Shown here piece by piece: positions 16,938-24,715 of a DNA stretch of 64,000 nt (the stretch's first letter is position 1; the number at the start of each line of letters is the position of its first letter). Where the stretch lies: the NCBI RefSeq assembly GCF_023145695.1, contig NZ_JAJHVV010000013.1:1-64000 (forward strand). Reading direction: 5' to 3'. The notes beneath the pieces were generated by a model. It worked only from the letters and a program-made list of their open reading frames with translations, made no database searches and was not told the origin of the DNA. Source of the DNA: Vibrio amylolyticus. Lineage in GTDB: Bacteria; Pseudomonadota; Gammaproteobacteria; Enterobacterales; Vibrionaceae. Made by a program: the position numbers and the translations under genes.

Positions 16938-16969
16938 AATCCATCTCTAATGCTAATTAGAGATGGATT
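16938..16969. terminator. Hairpin between convergent EamA and manA genes
   Basis: A 14-bp perfect stem (AATCCATCTCTAAT, loop GCTA) lies between the convergent ends. No long T run follows on either strand, but the position and strength suggest bidirectional termination. Confidence 0.65.
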
Positions 16970-16998
16970 GGGATGAAAAATCTAACGTTCTAATTTTT

Positions 16999-18105
16999 CT
17001 ATTCAGACTCAAAAGCTCGAACTAACAAACCATCTCCTGACACCTGAAAAGTGCCTGGTTCTACAAACAGAGATTGACCTGCATTTAGTGCAGTACCATT
17101 GATTTGAACGCTACCTTTCGCTACTAATAAAATAGAGCGAGATGCCACGTTGATGCTCTGTTCAGATTCAAAGACTTGGCATAATGCTAGGCCAAACTTT
17201 GTTTCTAGTGGTTGTAGTACACGCTCGTTATTAATGAGGTTCGCAGTCAATTTTTGGGGGATGAAAGGAGCAAATTGAGTACAATTCATTAATTCCGCAG
17301 TATCTATGTGTTTTGGTGTTAGTCCTGCTCTCAATACGTTGTCTGAACAACCCATTAATTCGACACAAGTGCCTTGAGTGTAGGCATGTATCGTGCCCGC
17401 AGGTAAGTACATCGCCTCTCCAGGTTCAAGAGTCATGCAATTTAGATATAAAGGAGCAAGAACCCCTATATCTGTTGGATAATGATGCGCTAGTTCAACC
17501 ACCTGTTGCCACATTGGAACGTTACGTGTGATAGCAATAGACAGTGCTTTGGCAATAATGTGCTGCTTGTCTTTTTCTGGCAGCTCTAGCAGTGATATAA
17601 GTAAGTTCTGATACCCAAAAGAGTCACCTTTAATTATCTTATTTAATGACTCAGATTCAATGGCATTTAAGTTAACCGTTATCTCTTCTAGCGCTCGGAA
17701 ACCAACCATAATTTTAAATGGAGACAAGGCCATCACCATTTCCGGCTTTGCATAGGCATCTTTATAGTTCCGATGTGGAGCGTCCAATGGAACATTTAGT
17801 CTGTTTTCACGTTCAAACCCATCAACTGCTTGGTTTTCATTGGGGTGAACTTGCAGCGATAACGGCTGAGAAGCACTGAGTACTTTAAACAGGAAGTTAA
17901 GTGGTTTTTTCTCTAAAAACTGATCCAACCCTTGCCAAGATTCATCATCAAGTTGGATACTAGATGGCAACGATGGGTGTCCTCCTAGCCATAATTCAGC
18001 CAATGGGCTATCCCCTTTTTTTGGAAGCCCAAACAGCCCATAAAGTAGATGGGATCCCCATTGATAGTGCTGCTGTCTTCCCTCTAAAGTGTATGTTGTT
18101 TTCAT
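16999..18105 (-). CDS. manA: Mannose-6-phosphate isomerase, class I
   Basis: Interconverts mannose-6-phosphate and fructose-6-phosphate; a zinc enzyme of the cupin fold. Metal and active-site segments are visible: SLQVHPNENQA, KPEMVMAL, YLPAGTIHAYTQGTCVELMGCSDNVLRAGLTPKHID. An upstream in-frame ATG at 18171 lies inside malY. The start at 18105 begins MKTTYTLEGRQQHYQWG as in known ManA proteins and overlaps the malY stop (TAATG). It is the last gene of the malX-porin-malY-manA operon and supplies a route into glycolysis for the imported sugar phosphate. Confidence 0.93.
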   Translation of the reverse strand: MKTTYTLEGRQQHYQWGSHLLYGLFGLPKKGDSPLAELWLGGHPSLPSSIQLDDESWQGLDQFLEKKPLNFLFKVLSASQPLSLQVHPNENQAVDGFERENRLNVPLDAPHRNYKDAYAKPEMVMALSPFKIMVGFRALEEITVNLNAIESESLNKIIKGDSFGYQNLLISLLELPEKDKQHIIAKALSIAITRNVPMWQQVVELAHHYPTDIGVLAPLYLNCMTLEPGEAMYLPAGTIHAYTQGTCVELMGCSDNVLRAGLTPKHIDTAELMNCTQFAPFIPQKLTANLINNERVLQPLETKFGLALCQVFESEQSINVASRSILLVAKGSVQINGTALNAGQSLFVEPGTFQVSGDGLLVRAFESE

Positions 18106-19274
18106 TATGCTAACTCTTTGATTGCTAGAATGAGTGCTGCTAGGCCTTGCTCTACTTTTGAGCGTGGACAACCTAAATTTAGGCGAACAAAGTTCTTTCC
18201 AGCTTCGCCATAAGTACTACCTTGCATGATTGCAACTTTATGCTTTTTAATAAGGCACTGATTAAGTGCTTCCATATCTATGGATAAAGGCGAAAGGTCT
18301 ATCCAAGCAAGATAAGTCGCATCAGGAACTTGATATTTAATCGACGGGAGCTGCTCTGATAGTGTTTGTTGTACATAGAAGTGATTGGCGTACAGATACT
18401 CTTTGAGTGCATCTAACCAAGGAGCCCCATTTTGATATGCAGCCATAAGACCAATAACACCTAAGATTGATGGTGAAGAAAGTCCATCAACTTGCTTGAG
18501 ATTAAATAGATACTGATCACGAGCAGATCCCTCCGCGATAAATGCATAGGCACCATTTAAAGCCGGAATGTTGAATGATTTAGAAGCCGAACTAACTAAA
18601 GCCCAACGAGGTCCCATATCAAAGCCGTACCAAGGTGTATGAGGCTTAAAGCAAACATCCATATGTATTTCATCGCTAATAACTGCCACATTGTGTTTTT
18701 CACACAATTCAGCCATACGATTCAATTCTTCCATACTCCATACCTTCCCCGTTGGGTTATGAGGACTACAAAGAAGAAGTATTTTGTTATTCGGGTCAGC
18801 GAGATGGCTCTCAAACTGATGCCAGTCAAGTTGAAAACCTTGAGAAGTAGGTTGTAGTGGATTTGCAATAATCGTTCGATCTAAACCTAAAATCATTTTA
18901 TCGAAGGCATCATAGGCCGGAGTATGGATAATGACCCCCTGGCCTGTATTACTCCAATATCGAATAAGCTGAGAAATAATGTAGATCACTGATGGTCCAT
19001 AAACCAAATGCTCACTATCAAGAACCGTATCAAATCTTGTTTTAAACCAGCCTGTTATTGCATTTTTAAAATCTTCATGATTCCAACGGCTATAGCCAAA
19101 TACAGGATGTTCTATTCGTGATTGAAGCGCGTCAATGACTACTGGTGGGGCGGAAAAGTCCATATCTGAAATAGTAAATGGTAATAAATTCGGCTCACCG
19201 AACCTATCTTCAACGTAATCCCATTGAGTACAATAGCTATTAGTACGATCGATTTTTTCAGAGAAATTGAACAT
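18105..19274 (-). CDS. malY: MalY-type PLP aminotransferase / cystathionine beta-lyase
   Basis: A 389-residue fold-type I PLP enzyme, very similar to E. coli MalY along its length (CTQWDYVEDRFG, LPFTISDMDFSAPP, FGYSRWN, CSPHNPTGKVW). The PLP lysine is in SASKSFNIPALNGAY. MalY has beta C-S lyase activity and in E. coli also represses MalT; whether it does so here cannot be told. A GTG two codons upstream (19280) is possible, but GGAG sits 5 bp before the ATG at 19274, which aligns with the E. coli start. It is coupled to manA by a TAATG overlap. Confidence 0.92.
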   Translation of the reverse strand: MFNFSEKIDRTNSYCTQWDYVEDRFGEPNLLPFTISDMDFSAPPVVIDALQSRIEHPVFGYSRWNHEDFKNAITGWFKTRFDTVLDSEHLVYGPSVIYIISQLIRYWSNTGQGVIIHTPAYDAFDKMILGLDRTIIANPLQPTSQGFQLDWHQFESHLADPNNKILLLCSPHNPTGKVWSMEELNRMAELCEKHNVAVISDEIHMDVCFKPHTPWYGFDMGPRWALVSSASKSFNIPALNGAYAFIAEGSARDQYLFNLKQVDGLSSPSILGVIGLMAAYQNGAPWLDALKEYLYANHFYVQQTLSEQLPSIKYQVPDATYLAWIDLSPLSIDMEALNQCLIKKHKVAIMQGSTYGEAGKNFVRLNLGCPRSKVEQGLAALILAIKELA

Positions 19275-19326
19275 GAACACTCCAAAAGCCCATTCACATG
19301 GGCTCTATTAAACTAAATAAATAATC

Positions 19327-20010
19327 TTAGAAACCGACTGTTGCACCAATAACAAACGCACTATTTCTTGTCTCTTCTATGCCATTTGTCATCATTGGTT
19401 GGTTTCTATATTCGACGTAAGGTGCCCACGCCGAGTTTTCGAAGAAATGGGTATATCTCACTTCGTGATCAAACGAATTATCAGCACCAGTATTACGGTC
19501 TAAATAAATATTCTTATATTGCAGCCCGTAGCTATCACCACGCCAGCCTACTGCGGTATCCAATCTATTTTCTAAAAAGTCACCGCTGTCTTGATCATAA
19601 TGAAGACGGAAACGACCACTATAATAAATACCATTATCCCAGTTATAACTTGCCATCACTGCTGGGCGATATTGTGCATTGGCTAACGTATCACCGTCTT
19701 CATCGACATAAGTCTGCCCATCAATCATGAGGTAATGTAATCCAACACTCATAGAGAATCGCCCTTCATCCGCATCAAACATTTTTTGCTCTAATGCAAA
19801 CATCGTATTGGTTGTATTCATGGTCCCTGAACCAAGTGAGCCTTCGATTTCCATCCAAAATGTTGTATTGGTTTCAAACGTATGACCCATCTCGACAGTG
19901 TAGGCGTTATCTTTTTTATCATGTATTTGGTAATTACCCGTTAAATAAGCGGCTGATGCTGTAGTGCTTAATAGGGCAAGAGAAATGGCTAAGGTAATGT
20001 GTTTTTTCAT
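19327..20010 (-). CDS. KdgM/NanC-like small outer-membrane porin
   Basis: A 227-residue protein starting MKKHITLAISLALLSTTASA (signal peptide, cleavage near residue 20). Amphipathic strands follow and it ends in phenylalanine (IGATVGF). Features such as YRPAVMASYNWDNG, GRFRLHYDQDS and HEVRYTHFF are those of the monomeric 12-stranded oligosaccharide porins of the KdgM family. An upstream ATG at 20043 would put charged residues before the signal peptide and is rejected. Placed between malX and malY in the operon, it likely lets the PTS substrate, perhaps an oligosaccharide, across the outer membrane. Confidence 0.85.
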   Translation of the reverse strand: MKKHITLAISLALLSTTASAAYLTGNYQIHDKKDNAYTVEMGHTFETNTTFWMEIEGSLGSGTMNTTNTMFALEQKMFDADEGRFSMSVGLHYLMIDGQTYVDEDGDTLANAQYRPAVMASYNWDNGIYYSGRFRLHYDQDSGDFLENRLDTAVGWRGDSYGLQYKNIYLDRNTGADNSFDHEVRYTHFFENSAWAPYVEYRNQPMMTNGIEETRNSAFVIGATVGF

Positions 20011-20090
20011 TGGTAAGCGCTCCGAATATATGGGCGAACGCATCCTTTCTTTAATTATAAAGACGTAATCCAGTCGTCTATTTTTGATAT

Positions 20091-20122
20091 CCAGCTGATA
20101 CCGATTAAGCGATATCAGCTGG
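20091..20122 (-). terminator. Hairpin between malX and the porin gene
   Basis: CCAGCTGATA and TATCAGCTGG pair over 10 bp around a 12-nt loop. There is no long T run on the minus strand, so it more likely causes partial termination or mRNA stabilisation that sets the expression ratio of malX and the downstream genes. Confidence 0.55.
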
Positions 20123-20156
20123 TGTAGGTAGTGGAAGTTATATCTCGCAGTATGTG

Positions 20157-21731
20157 TTATGAAGTGGTTGGCATGAGAGATTGAATTTCATTTTTAACAA
20201 GGTGAACCTGTGTTCCGATAACAACTTGTAAGCTATGCTCATCAAGTTTAACGACACCAAGTGCTCCGTAAGATTTAAGTTTTGCATCTTCAACTAAGCT
20301 CATGTCGGCCACAGTTAAACGTAGACGAGTAATGCAGTTATCAAGTGAGGTAATATTCTGAGCGCCACCTAGAGCCGCTAGAATTAGCCCTCCTTTACCG
20401 CCTTCAGTTGCAAGAATCGTTTCTGCTTCTTCTGATAGTGCTTCTTCAGCTTCACGCCCCGGTGTTTTTAGGTTGAACTTAAGAATGGCAAATCTAAATA
20501 CGAAGTAATAAACCGTGAACCAAATACCAGCGACAAGAGGAACCAAGTACCACTTAGTTGCAGTTCCCTGAAGGATACCGAAGACTAAGAAGTCAATGAT
20601 ATTGCCGTCAGTATTACCAATGGTAACGTCAAGCATACCCATAACCATGAAACCAAAACCAGTTAACATTGCATGAATAAAGTACAGAGCAGGTGCAACA
20701 AATAGGAATAAGAACTCTAGAGGCTCGGTAATACCACCAACAACACAAGCGACAACACCAGATAATAATAGCGCTTTAATCTTGCTGCGGTTTTCAACCT
20801 TTGCGCAGTGATACATTGCTAGGGCTGCACCAGGAAGTCCACCCAAAAATGCTGGCATTTTACCTTGTGATAAGAAAGCAGTTACTGAAGGTGTAAAGCC
20901 TTGAGTTTCAGAACATGCTAGCTCTGAATAAAAGATGTTTAGTGCACCAGATACCGTCTCACCACATACTTCTAACGTACCACCAGCTTCAGTAAATCGG
21001 ATAAGAGCAACGAGAATATGATGAAGGCCAATAGGAAGAAGTAAACGTTCACCCGCACCAAATAAGAAAGGTCCAAAGTCACCAGCTCCAGCAATCGCAT
21101 ACCCAATACCATTGATGCCAGCTGCAAAGTAAGGCCAAATAAATGGTACAAGTAAGCCAACTAGCCCTAGTACAACACTCGAAATAATTGGAACAAAGCG
21201 CGCTCCACCAAAGAATGCTAATGCATCTGGCATTTTGAATGTATAGAAGCGAGTGTGCAGCTTAGCAACGATAATACCGACAATTACAGCTCCCAAAATA
21301 CCAGTATCAATCGAATCTGTACCCAGAATTGACTTCACGCCATATGCCTGTCTCAGAGTGTCACTATCAAGCACTCCATTCACAGTTAGGTAGAAGTTAA
21401 TTGCTAAGTTCAATGCCGCATAACCCACTAAACCAGAAAATGCAGCCACACCTTTTTCTTCACGTGCTAAACCCATAGGAATAGCAATGGCAAACATTAC
21501 TGGAAGATAAATAAAAGCGACTAAGCCAATTTTTGTCATCCAAATAAAGACATATTGAAGAATTGTATTATCAAAAAGTGGCATTGCTTCTTTTAGAGCA
21601 GCACTTGAGAAAGAGCTACCTACACCCAGTAAAATACCGGAAAAAGCGAGCAGAGCTACGGGAACCATAAAAGTCTTCCCTAAGCTTTGGAAGAACTCCC
21701 ACAAAGTGGATTTCTTATTCTCTTGTTTCAT
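20157..21731 (-). CDS. malX: PTS sugar transporter subunit IIBC, MalX-like
   Basis: A 524-residue membrane permease of the glucose/maltose PTS family. The IIC part (about 1-430) has many transmembrane helices, the substrate-site segments GAGERLLLPIGLHHI and GGITEPLEFLFLFVAP, and short loops. The C-terminal IIB domain has the phosphorylated cysteine in ITSLDNCITRLRL. No IIA domain is fused, so phosphate must come from an EIIA-Glc encoded elsewhere. It is the first gene of an operon with a porin, malY and manA, divergent from malI. The manA neighbour hints at mannose or a mannose-containing sugar, which is inference. Confidence 0.93.
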   Translation of the reverse strand: MKQENKKSTLWEFFQSLGKTFMVPVALLAFSGILLGVGSSFSSAALKEAMPLFDNTILQYVFIWMTKIGLVAFIYLPVMFAIAIPMGLAREEKGVAAFSGLVGYAALNLAINFYLTVNGVLDSDTLRQAYGVKSILGTDSIDTGILGAVIVGIIVAKLHTRFYTFKMPDALAFFGGARFVPIISSVVLGLVGLLVPFIWPYFAAGINGIGYAIAGAGDFGPFLFGAGERLLLPIGLHHILVALIRFTEAGGTLEVCGETVSGALNIFYSELACSETQGFTPSVTAFLSQGKMPAFLGGLPGAALAMYHCAKVENRSKIKALLLSGVVACVVGGITEPLEFLFLFVAPALYFIHAMLTGFGFMVMGMLDVTIGNTDGNIIDFLVFGILQGTATKWYLVPLVAGIWFTVYYFVFRFAILKFNLKTPGREAEEALSEEAETILATEGGKGGLILAALGGAQNITSLDNCITRLRLTVADMSLVEDAKLKSYGALGVVKLDEHSLQVVIGTQVHLVKNEIQSLMPTTS

Positions 21732-21824
21732 TGGATCTCTCCATTAGGATTCAGATTGGCTATAGAGCGAATTTCATTCACTACATTTTTGTAATTGAGG
21801 GAACAATACACCTGATAAACTTTT

Positions 21825-21840
21825 GATAAAACGTTTTACC
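21825..21840. promoter_or_regulatory. MalI operator 1 (malX side)
   Basis: GATAAAACGTTTTACC differs from the E. coli MalI operator (GATAAAACGTTTTATC) at one base. It lies about 95 bp upstream of the malX start and is probably used to repress it. A half CRP-like site (TGTGATCATGATC) begins near 21849. Confidence 0.8.
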
Positions 21841-21925
21841 AACTTTATTGTGATCATGATCTTTTTAATTTTTGCATCTCACCTAAAACTCTATAAGATA
21901 TAGGATGTCAAACGTAAAATTACGT

Positions 21926-21941
21926 GATTTAACGTTTTATC
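21926..21941. promoter_or_regulatory. MalI operator 2 (malI side)
   Basis: GATTTAACGTTTTATC is a near-palindromic MalI operator 22 bp before the malI start codon, positioned for autorepression. It lies 101 bp from operator 1, close to ten helical turns, so a repression loop is possible. Confidence 0.78.
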
Positions 21942-21962
21942 AATATTCAGCATTTGTGAGCA

Positions 21963-22985
21963 ATGACTAATAAAAAAGTAAACATAAAAGATGTAGCTAA
22001 GAAAGCTGGTGTCTCCGTTACTACCGTTTCTATGGTATTAAGTGATAAAGGGCGTATCTCTGTGGAAACTGCAGAGAAAGTCAATCAAGCTGTACAGCAG
22101 TTGGGATACATTAAGAATCAAAGCGCATCTAACTTAAGAGCTCAAAAATCAGCCTTGATAGGACTCGTGCTACGAGATATCAGCGACCCCTACTATGCGG
22201 AAGTTGCTGCAGGGTTAAGTGAAGTGCTGGAAGAGAAAGGCTATATGCTGTTTCTTGCTCAATCAGGATCAAACCAAGAAAAGTTTGACCAGTGCATTTC
22301 AACACTAAAAGCACAAGGTGTTGGAGGGATAGTATTCTGCCCAATTAGAGATATTGGTGTACCAAACATTGATAAACTGACTGATTTAGGTACACCGTTA
22401 GTTTGTGTCGCTAGAGCGAAGGTTGGTCAACAAGTAGACTTCGTAGGCCCAGATAATATGTTGTCAGCCAAGATGGCAACGGAGTACTTAATTAAACAAG
22501 GGCATCGACAGATTGCCTATGTGGGCGGGAATAGTGATTCTTTAAGCCGAGCAGAGCGGCTCGGTGGATATTGCAGTACTCTCATGCAATTTGGCTTACC
22601 TTTTAAACCAGAATGGGTAATTGAATGCGACAAGAGCCAAACTGTCGCTGCCGAAGCTGTTAGCCAACTCATAAGTAAAAACCCAAAGATCACAGCAATA
22701 CTATGTCACTATTCATCAACTGCTTTTGGGGCTGTCTATGGTATCAATAGAGCTAACCGTAGCGTCGGCAAAGATAACTACATTGGTCAGCAGATCGCTG
22801 TAATTGGTTTTGATGATGTGCCAGAAGCAGAATTGATCCAACCTTCCCTTACTTTTGTTTCAACTCCAGTACGTGAAATAGGTCGCCAAGCTGGTCATAG
22901 GCTAATTAGTCAGATTGGTAGCAAGGAAAGTAGTCCACAAAGCGTAATCCTAAGCCCAGAGCTGATTACTAGGGACTCTGCTTAA
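21963..22985 (+). CDS. malI: LacI-family repressor MalI
   Basis: A 340-residue LacI/GalR regulator. The N-terminal helix-turn-helix (VNIKDVAKKAGVSVTTVSMVLSDKGRISVETAEKVNQA, about 5-42) is followed by the hinge (SASNLRAQKSALIGLVLRD) and a periplasmic-binding-like sensor domain (ISDPYYAEVAAGL ... AVIGFDDVPEAELIQPSLT). It closely resembles E. coli MalI, including the recognition region. It is divergent from malX with two MalI-type operators between them, and should repress malX and itself. The inducer is unknown. Confidence 0.92.
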   Translation: MTNKKVNIKDVAKKAGVSVTTVSMVLSDKGRISVETAEKVNQAVQQLGYIKNQSASNLRAQKSALIGLVLRDISDPYYAEVAAGLSEVLEEKGYMLFLAQSGSNQEKFDQCISTLKAQGVGGIVFCPIRDIGVPNIDKLTDLGTPLVCVARAKVGQQVDFVGPDNMLSAKMATEYLIKQGHRQIAYVGGNSDSLSRAERLGGYCSTLMQFGLPFKPEWVIECDKSQTVAAEAVSQLISKNPKITAILCHYSSTAFGAVYGINRANRSVGKDNYIGQQIAVIGFDDVPEAELIQPSLTFVSTPVREIGRQAGHRLISQIGSKESSPQSVILSPELITRDSA

Positions 22986-23033
22986 AGGGGATTACCAAGA
23001 TGGCTTAGGTTAGATTTCTCGTAATGTAGAGAT

Positions 23034-23206
23034 TATACTAGAAAGAGTGATTTGATCTGGTTTCGGTAAAATGAAAGTAAATGTGGAATGTTAATCGCTT
23101 CCTATTAGATAGGAGCGATTGAAACCTCGTCCTGACGTGGACCATGGGAGTTTAAAATTACACTTTATTTTCAGATGGATAGAGAAAGTTCGTTCTCATC
23201 GAGCAT
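23034..23206. repeat. Island-end repeat, copy B
   Basis: Second copy of the repeat at 14921-15095, including the conserved imperfect palindrome (23093-23120) and the AACCTCGTCCTGA...TGGACCATGGGAG core. Its last nine bases (ATCGAGCAT, 23198-23206) are also the first bases of the right dusA repeat, so this is the true right end of the integrated DNA. Confidence 0.82.
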
Positions 23207-23299
23207 GGGAGCAATCGAAAATCGGGAATGGTAGAAATGTGGGCTTTTCCCTTTCATTTCAACAGCATTAGTTGTTTTTTGAGTCGCATCATTTTGCAT
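23171..23299 (-). pseudogene. Displaced 5' fragment of dusA
   Basis: From an ATG at 23299 the frame encodes the first 34 residues of DusA (one Asn-to-Ser difference at codon 19). It then runs into island DNA for eight codons and stops at 23173-23171. This is the original chromosomal dusA start, cut from the rest of the gene by integration. It still has its own promoter at 23434-23462, so a short transcript towards the malI 3' end is possible. Confidence 0.88.
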
Positions 23300-23330
23300 C
23301 TTTTTGCCCTATTTAACCCGAAATTCGACC
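23198..23330. repeat. Right attachment repeat of the dusA island (attR)
   Basis: Matches 7311-7443 at 132 of 133 positions and ends the island. Similarity resumes weakly further out: TTCTACATCAAGT near 23436 corresponds to 7568, reflecting the shared dusA promoter region in both copies. Confidence 0.92.
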
Positions 23331-23433
23331 ATTATTGTATCAACTGGGCCATTAACGCCCTACATGAGCACTTTATAAAGCTAAGAAGAATGACTTCTAC
23401 TGCTACTCAAGGCCATGAATTTTAGAGCGTCGG

Positions 23434-23462
23434 ATTCTACATCAAGTTCACTCTACGCCCAA
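23434..23462 (-). promoter_or_regulatory. Original dusA promoter, now orphaned
   Basis: On the minus strand: -35 TTGGGC (23462-23457), 17-bp spacer, -10 TAGAAT (23439-23434). It has the same layout and spacing as the promoter now driving intact dusA at 7567-7595. The two flanks differ in between, so the pair comes from two diverged dusA alleles. Confidence 0.62.
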
Positions 23463-23674
23463 GCCTCTTTCTTATGAGTCACATCTTTGTTTTTCTTCTA
23501 AATCCACCCTATACCTCGTTACTCACGGACTTCTAGCTATCGTTCCTCTAATAATTACGGTAACTTATAGCCTATAATAAAAGAGTTATGTTTTTAGCCA
23601 AGTCTAAGTCGAGACAAATACTACAATGGTAAAACGATATTTAGCTGGAATTGGTATATTATTAATTATGTCCA

Positions 23675-24145
23675 ATGGTTATGGTGATTAAGTTGGACAA
23701 AGATCTTGTACAGCAAATTGAAGATATATGCGAAACACGCAGGGTGAGGTTAACACCTCAGAGAAAGAGAGTATTTGAACTTATATGTGCAAATAAAAAA
23801 GCCTCTTCAGCTTACGAACTTCTTGATGATCTTAAGAAGACAGAGCCTCAAGCTAAGCCCCCTACGGTATATCGAGCGTTGGACTTCCTTATTGAGCAAG
23901 GTTTTATACATAAGGTGGAATCAACAAACAGTTTCATTTCATGTTGCTCATGTAATGCAGATAAACATCATTCTCATTTATTGATTTGTGACAGTTGCAG
24001 TAACGTTATTGAGCTACAAGATGATAACCTTGTAAGCTTGTTAGCCAAGAACGCTGAGAAGCATGGCTTTGAAATTTCGAATCATGTTATTGAATCTCAT
24101 GGCATATGCCAGACATGCTCCTCAAATGTAGAAAATAAAATATAG
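23675..24145 (+). CDS. zur: Zinc uptake regulator Zur (Fur family)
   Basis: A 156-residue Fur-family repressor that senses zinc and shuts off zinc uptake genes. The N-terminal winged helix (RRVRLTPQRKRVFELI, then AKPPTVYRALDFLIEQGFIHKVEST) matches E. coli Zur closely. The C-terminal metal region has ISCCSCNADKHHSHLLICDSC and a final CQTC pair for structural zinc. The start is uncertain between ATG 23675 and ATG 23681; neither has a clear ribosome site. It would be next to dusA without the island, as in E. coli. Confidence 0.9.
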   Translation: MVMVIKLDKDLVQQIEDICETRRVRLTPQRKRVFELICANKKASSAYELLDDLKKTEPQAKPPTVYRALDFLIEQGFIHKVESTNSFISCCSCNADKHHSHLLICDSCSNVIELQDDNLVSLLAKNAEKHGFEISNHVIESHGICQTCSSNVENKI

Positions 24146-24154
24146 AAGAAAGAT

Positions 24155-24616
24155 ATGCGCGCTGAATTTGTAAACCCGTTTTTAGCTTCATTAATGAATG
24201 TTCTAAAGACGATGGCTTCACTGGAGTTGAAACCACAAAAGCCTAGAGTTAAGAAAGATGAAATCGCCCGAGGTGATGTATCTGGCTTAATCGGAATGGT
24301 AGGGGACAAAAGCCGCGGCTCTATGTCTATCACTTTTGATGAAGCGCTTGCTCTAGAAATTATGCAGAATATGCTCGGTGAGCGGCCAAATGGCATTAAT
24401 GAAGAAGTGACCGACATGGTTGGTGAAATCACTAACATGGTGACCGGTGGTGCAAAACGAATCCTAGCTGAAAGTGGTTTTGATTTTGATATGGCAACAC
24501 CAATTGTGGTTGCAGGTAAAGGGCACACGATTCGTCATAAGTGTGAAGGGGCGATCATCATCATGCCTTTCACCTCGCAATGGGGTAACGCATTCATCGA
24601 AATTTGCTTCGAATAA
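24155..24616 (+). CDS. cheX: CheX-like chemotaxis phosphatase
   Basis: A 153-residue protein of the CheX/CheC phosphatase fold. The signature is EVTDMVGEITNMVTGGAKRIL (about 87-107), with the Glu-x-x-Asn pair that removes phosphate from CheY-like proteins. It follows zur after 9 bp, so the two are probably cotranscribed. It is a lone copy away from chemotaxis clusters, and a receiver partner other than CheY is possible. Confidence 0.83.
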   Translation: MRAEFVNPFLASLMNVLKTMASLELKPQKPRVKKDEIARGDVSGLIGMVGDKSRGSMSITFDEALALEIMQNMLGERPNGINEEVTDMVGEITNMVTGGAKRILAESGFDFDMATPIVVAGKGHTIRHKCEGAIIIMPFTSQWGNAFIEICFE

Positions 24617-24651
24617 CAAATTGATTTGAATACAAGGCTCTAAGAACCAAA

Positions 24652-24677
24652 AAAGGTTGGCTATATGCCAACCTTTT
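24652..24677. terminator. Bidirectional terminator between cheX and pgi
   Basis: AAAAGGTTGG...CCAACCTTTTT forms a stem with A and T tracts on both sides, located between convergent genes. Confidence 0.88.
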
Positions 24678-24715
24678 TATTATCTGCTTACCTAGTTAAG
24701 GTAATCAAGCTCTCA

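Larger units (their letters stand above)
7311..23330. mobile_element. dusA-integrated genomic island carrying a retron and sugar PTS cargo
   Basis: Bounded by the 133-bp dusA 5' direct repeat. It has a tyrosine integrase immediately inside the left end. It separates dusA from zur, which are neighbours with pspG in E. coli. Contents, left to right: integrase, a second recombinase-like pair, two small genes, a PrtN-like gene, a TOPRIM retron, an AraC/EamA pair, the manA-malY-porin-malX operon and malI. Islands with integrases specific for the dusA 5' end are a known class. I see no conjugation or phage structural genes. A repeat of about 170 bp at 14921-15095 and 23034-23206 suggests two stacked elements. 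Confidence 0.9.

Noticed and set aside
18106..18171. Longer N-terminus for manA
   Set aside because: Lies inside malY and does not resemble ManA; the TAATG start is preferred.
7311..23330. Prophage
   Set aside because: Integrase and PrtN-like genes occur, but no capsid, tail, terminase or lysis genes; a genomic island is the better description.
23228..23425. 65-codon plus-strand frame
   Set aside because: Antisense to the displaced dusA start; not a gene.
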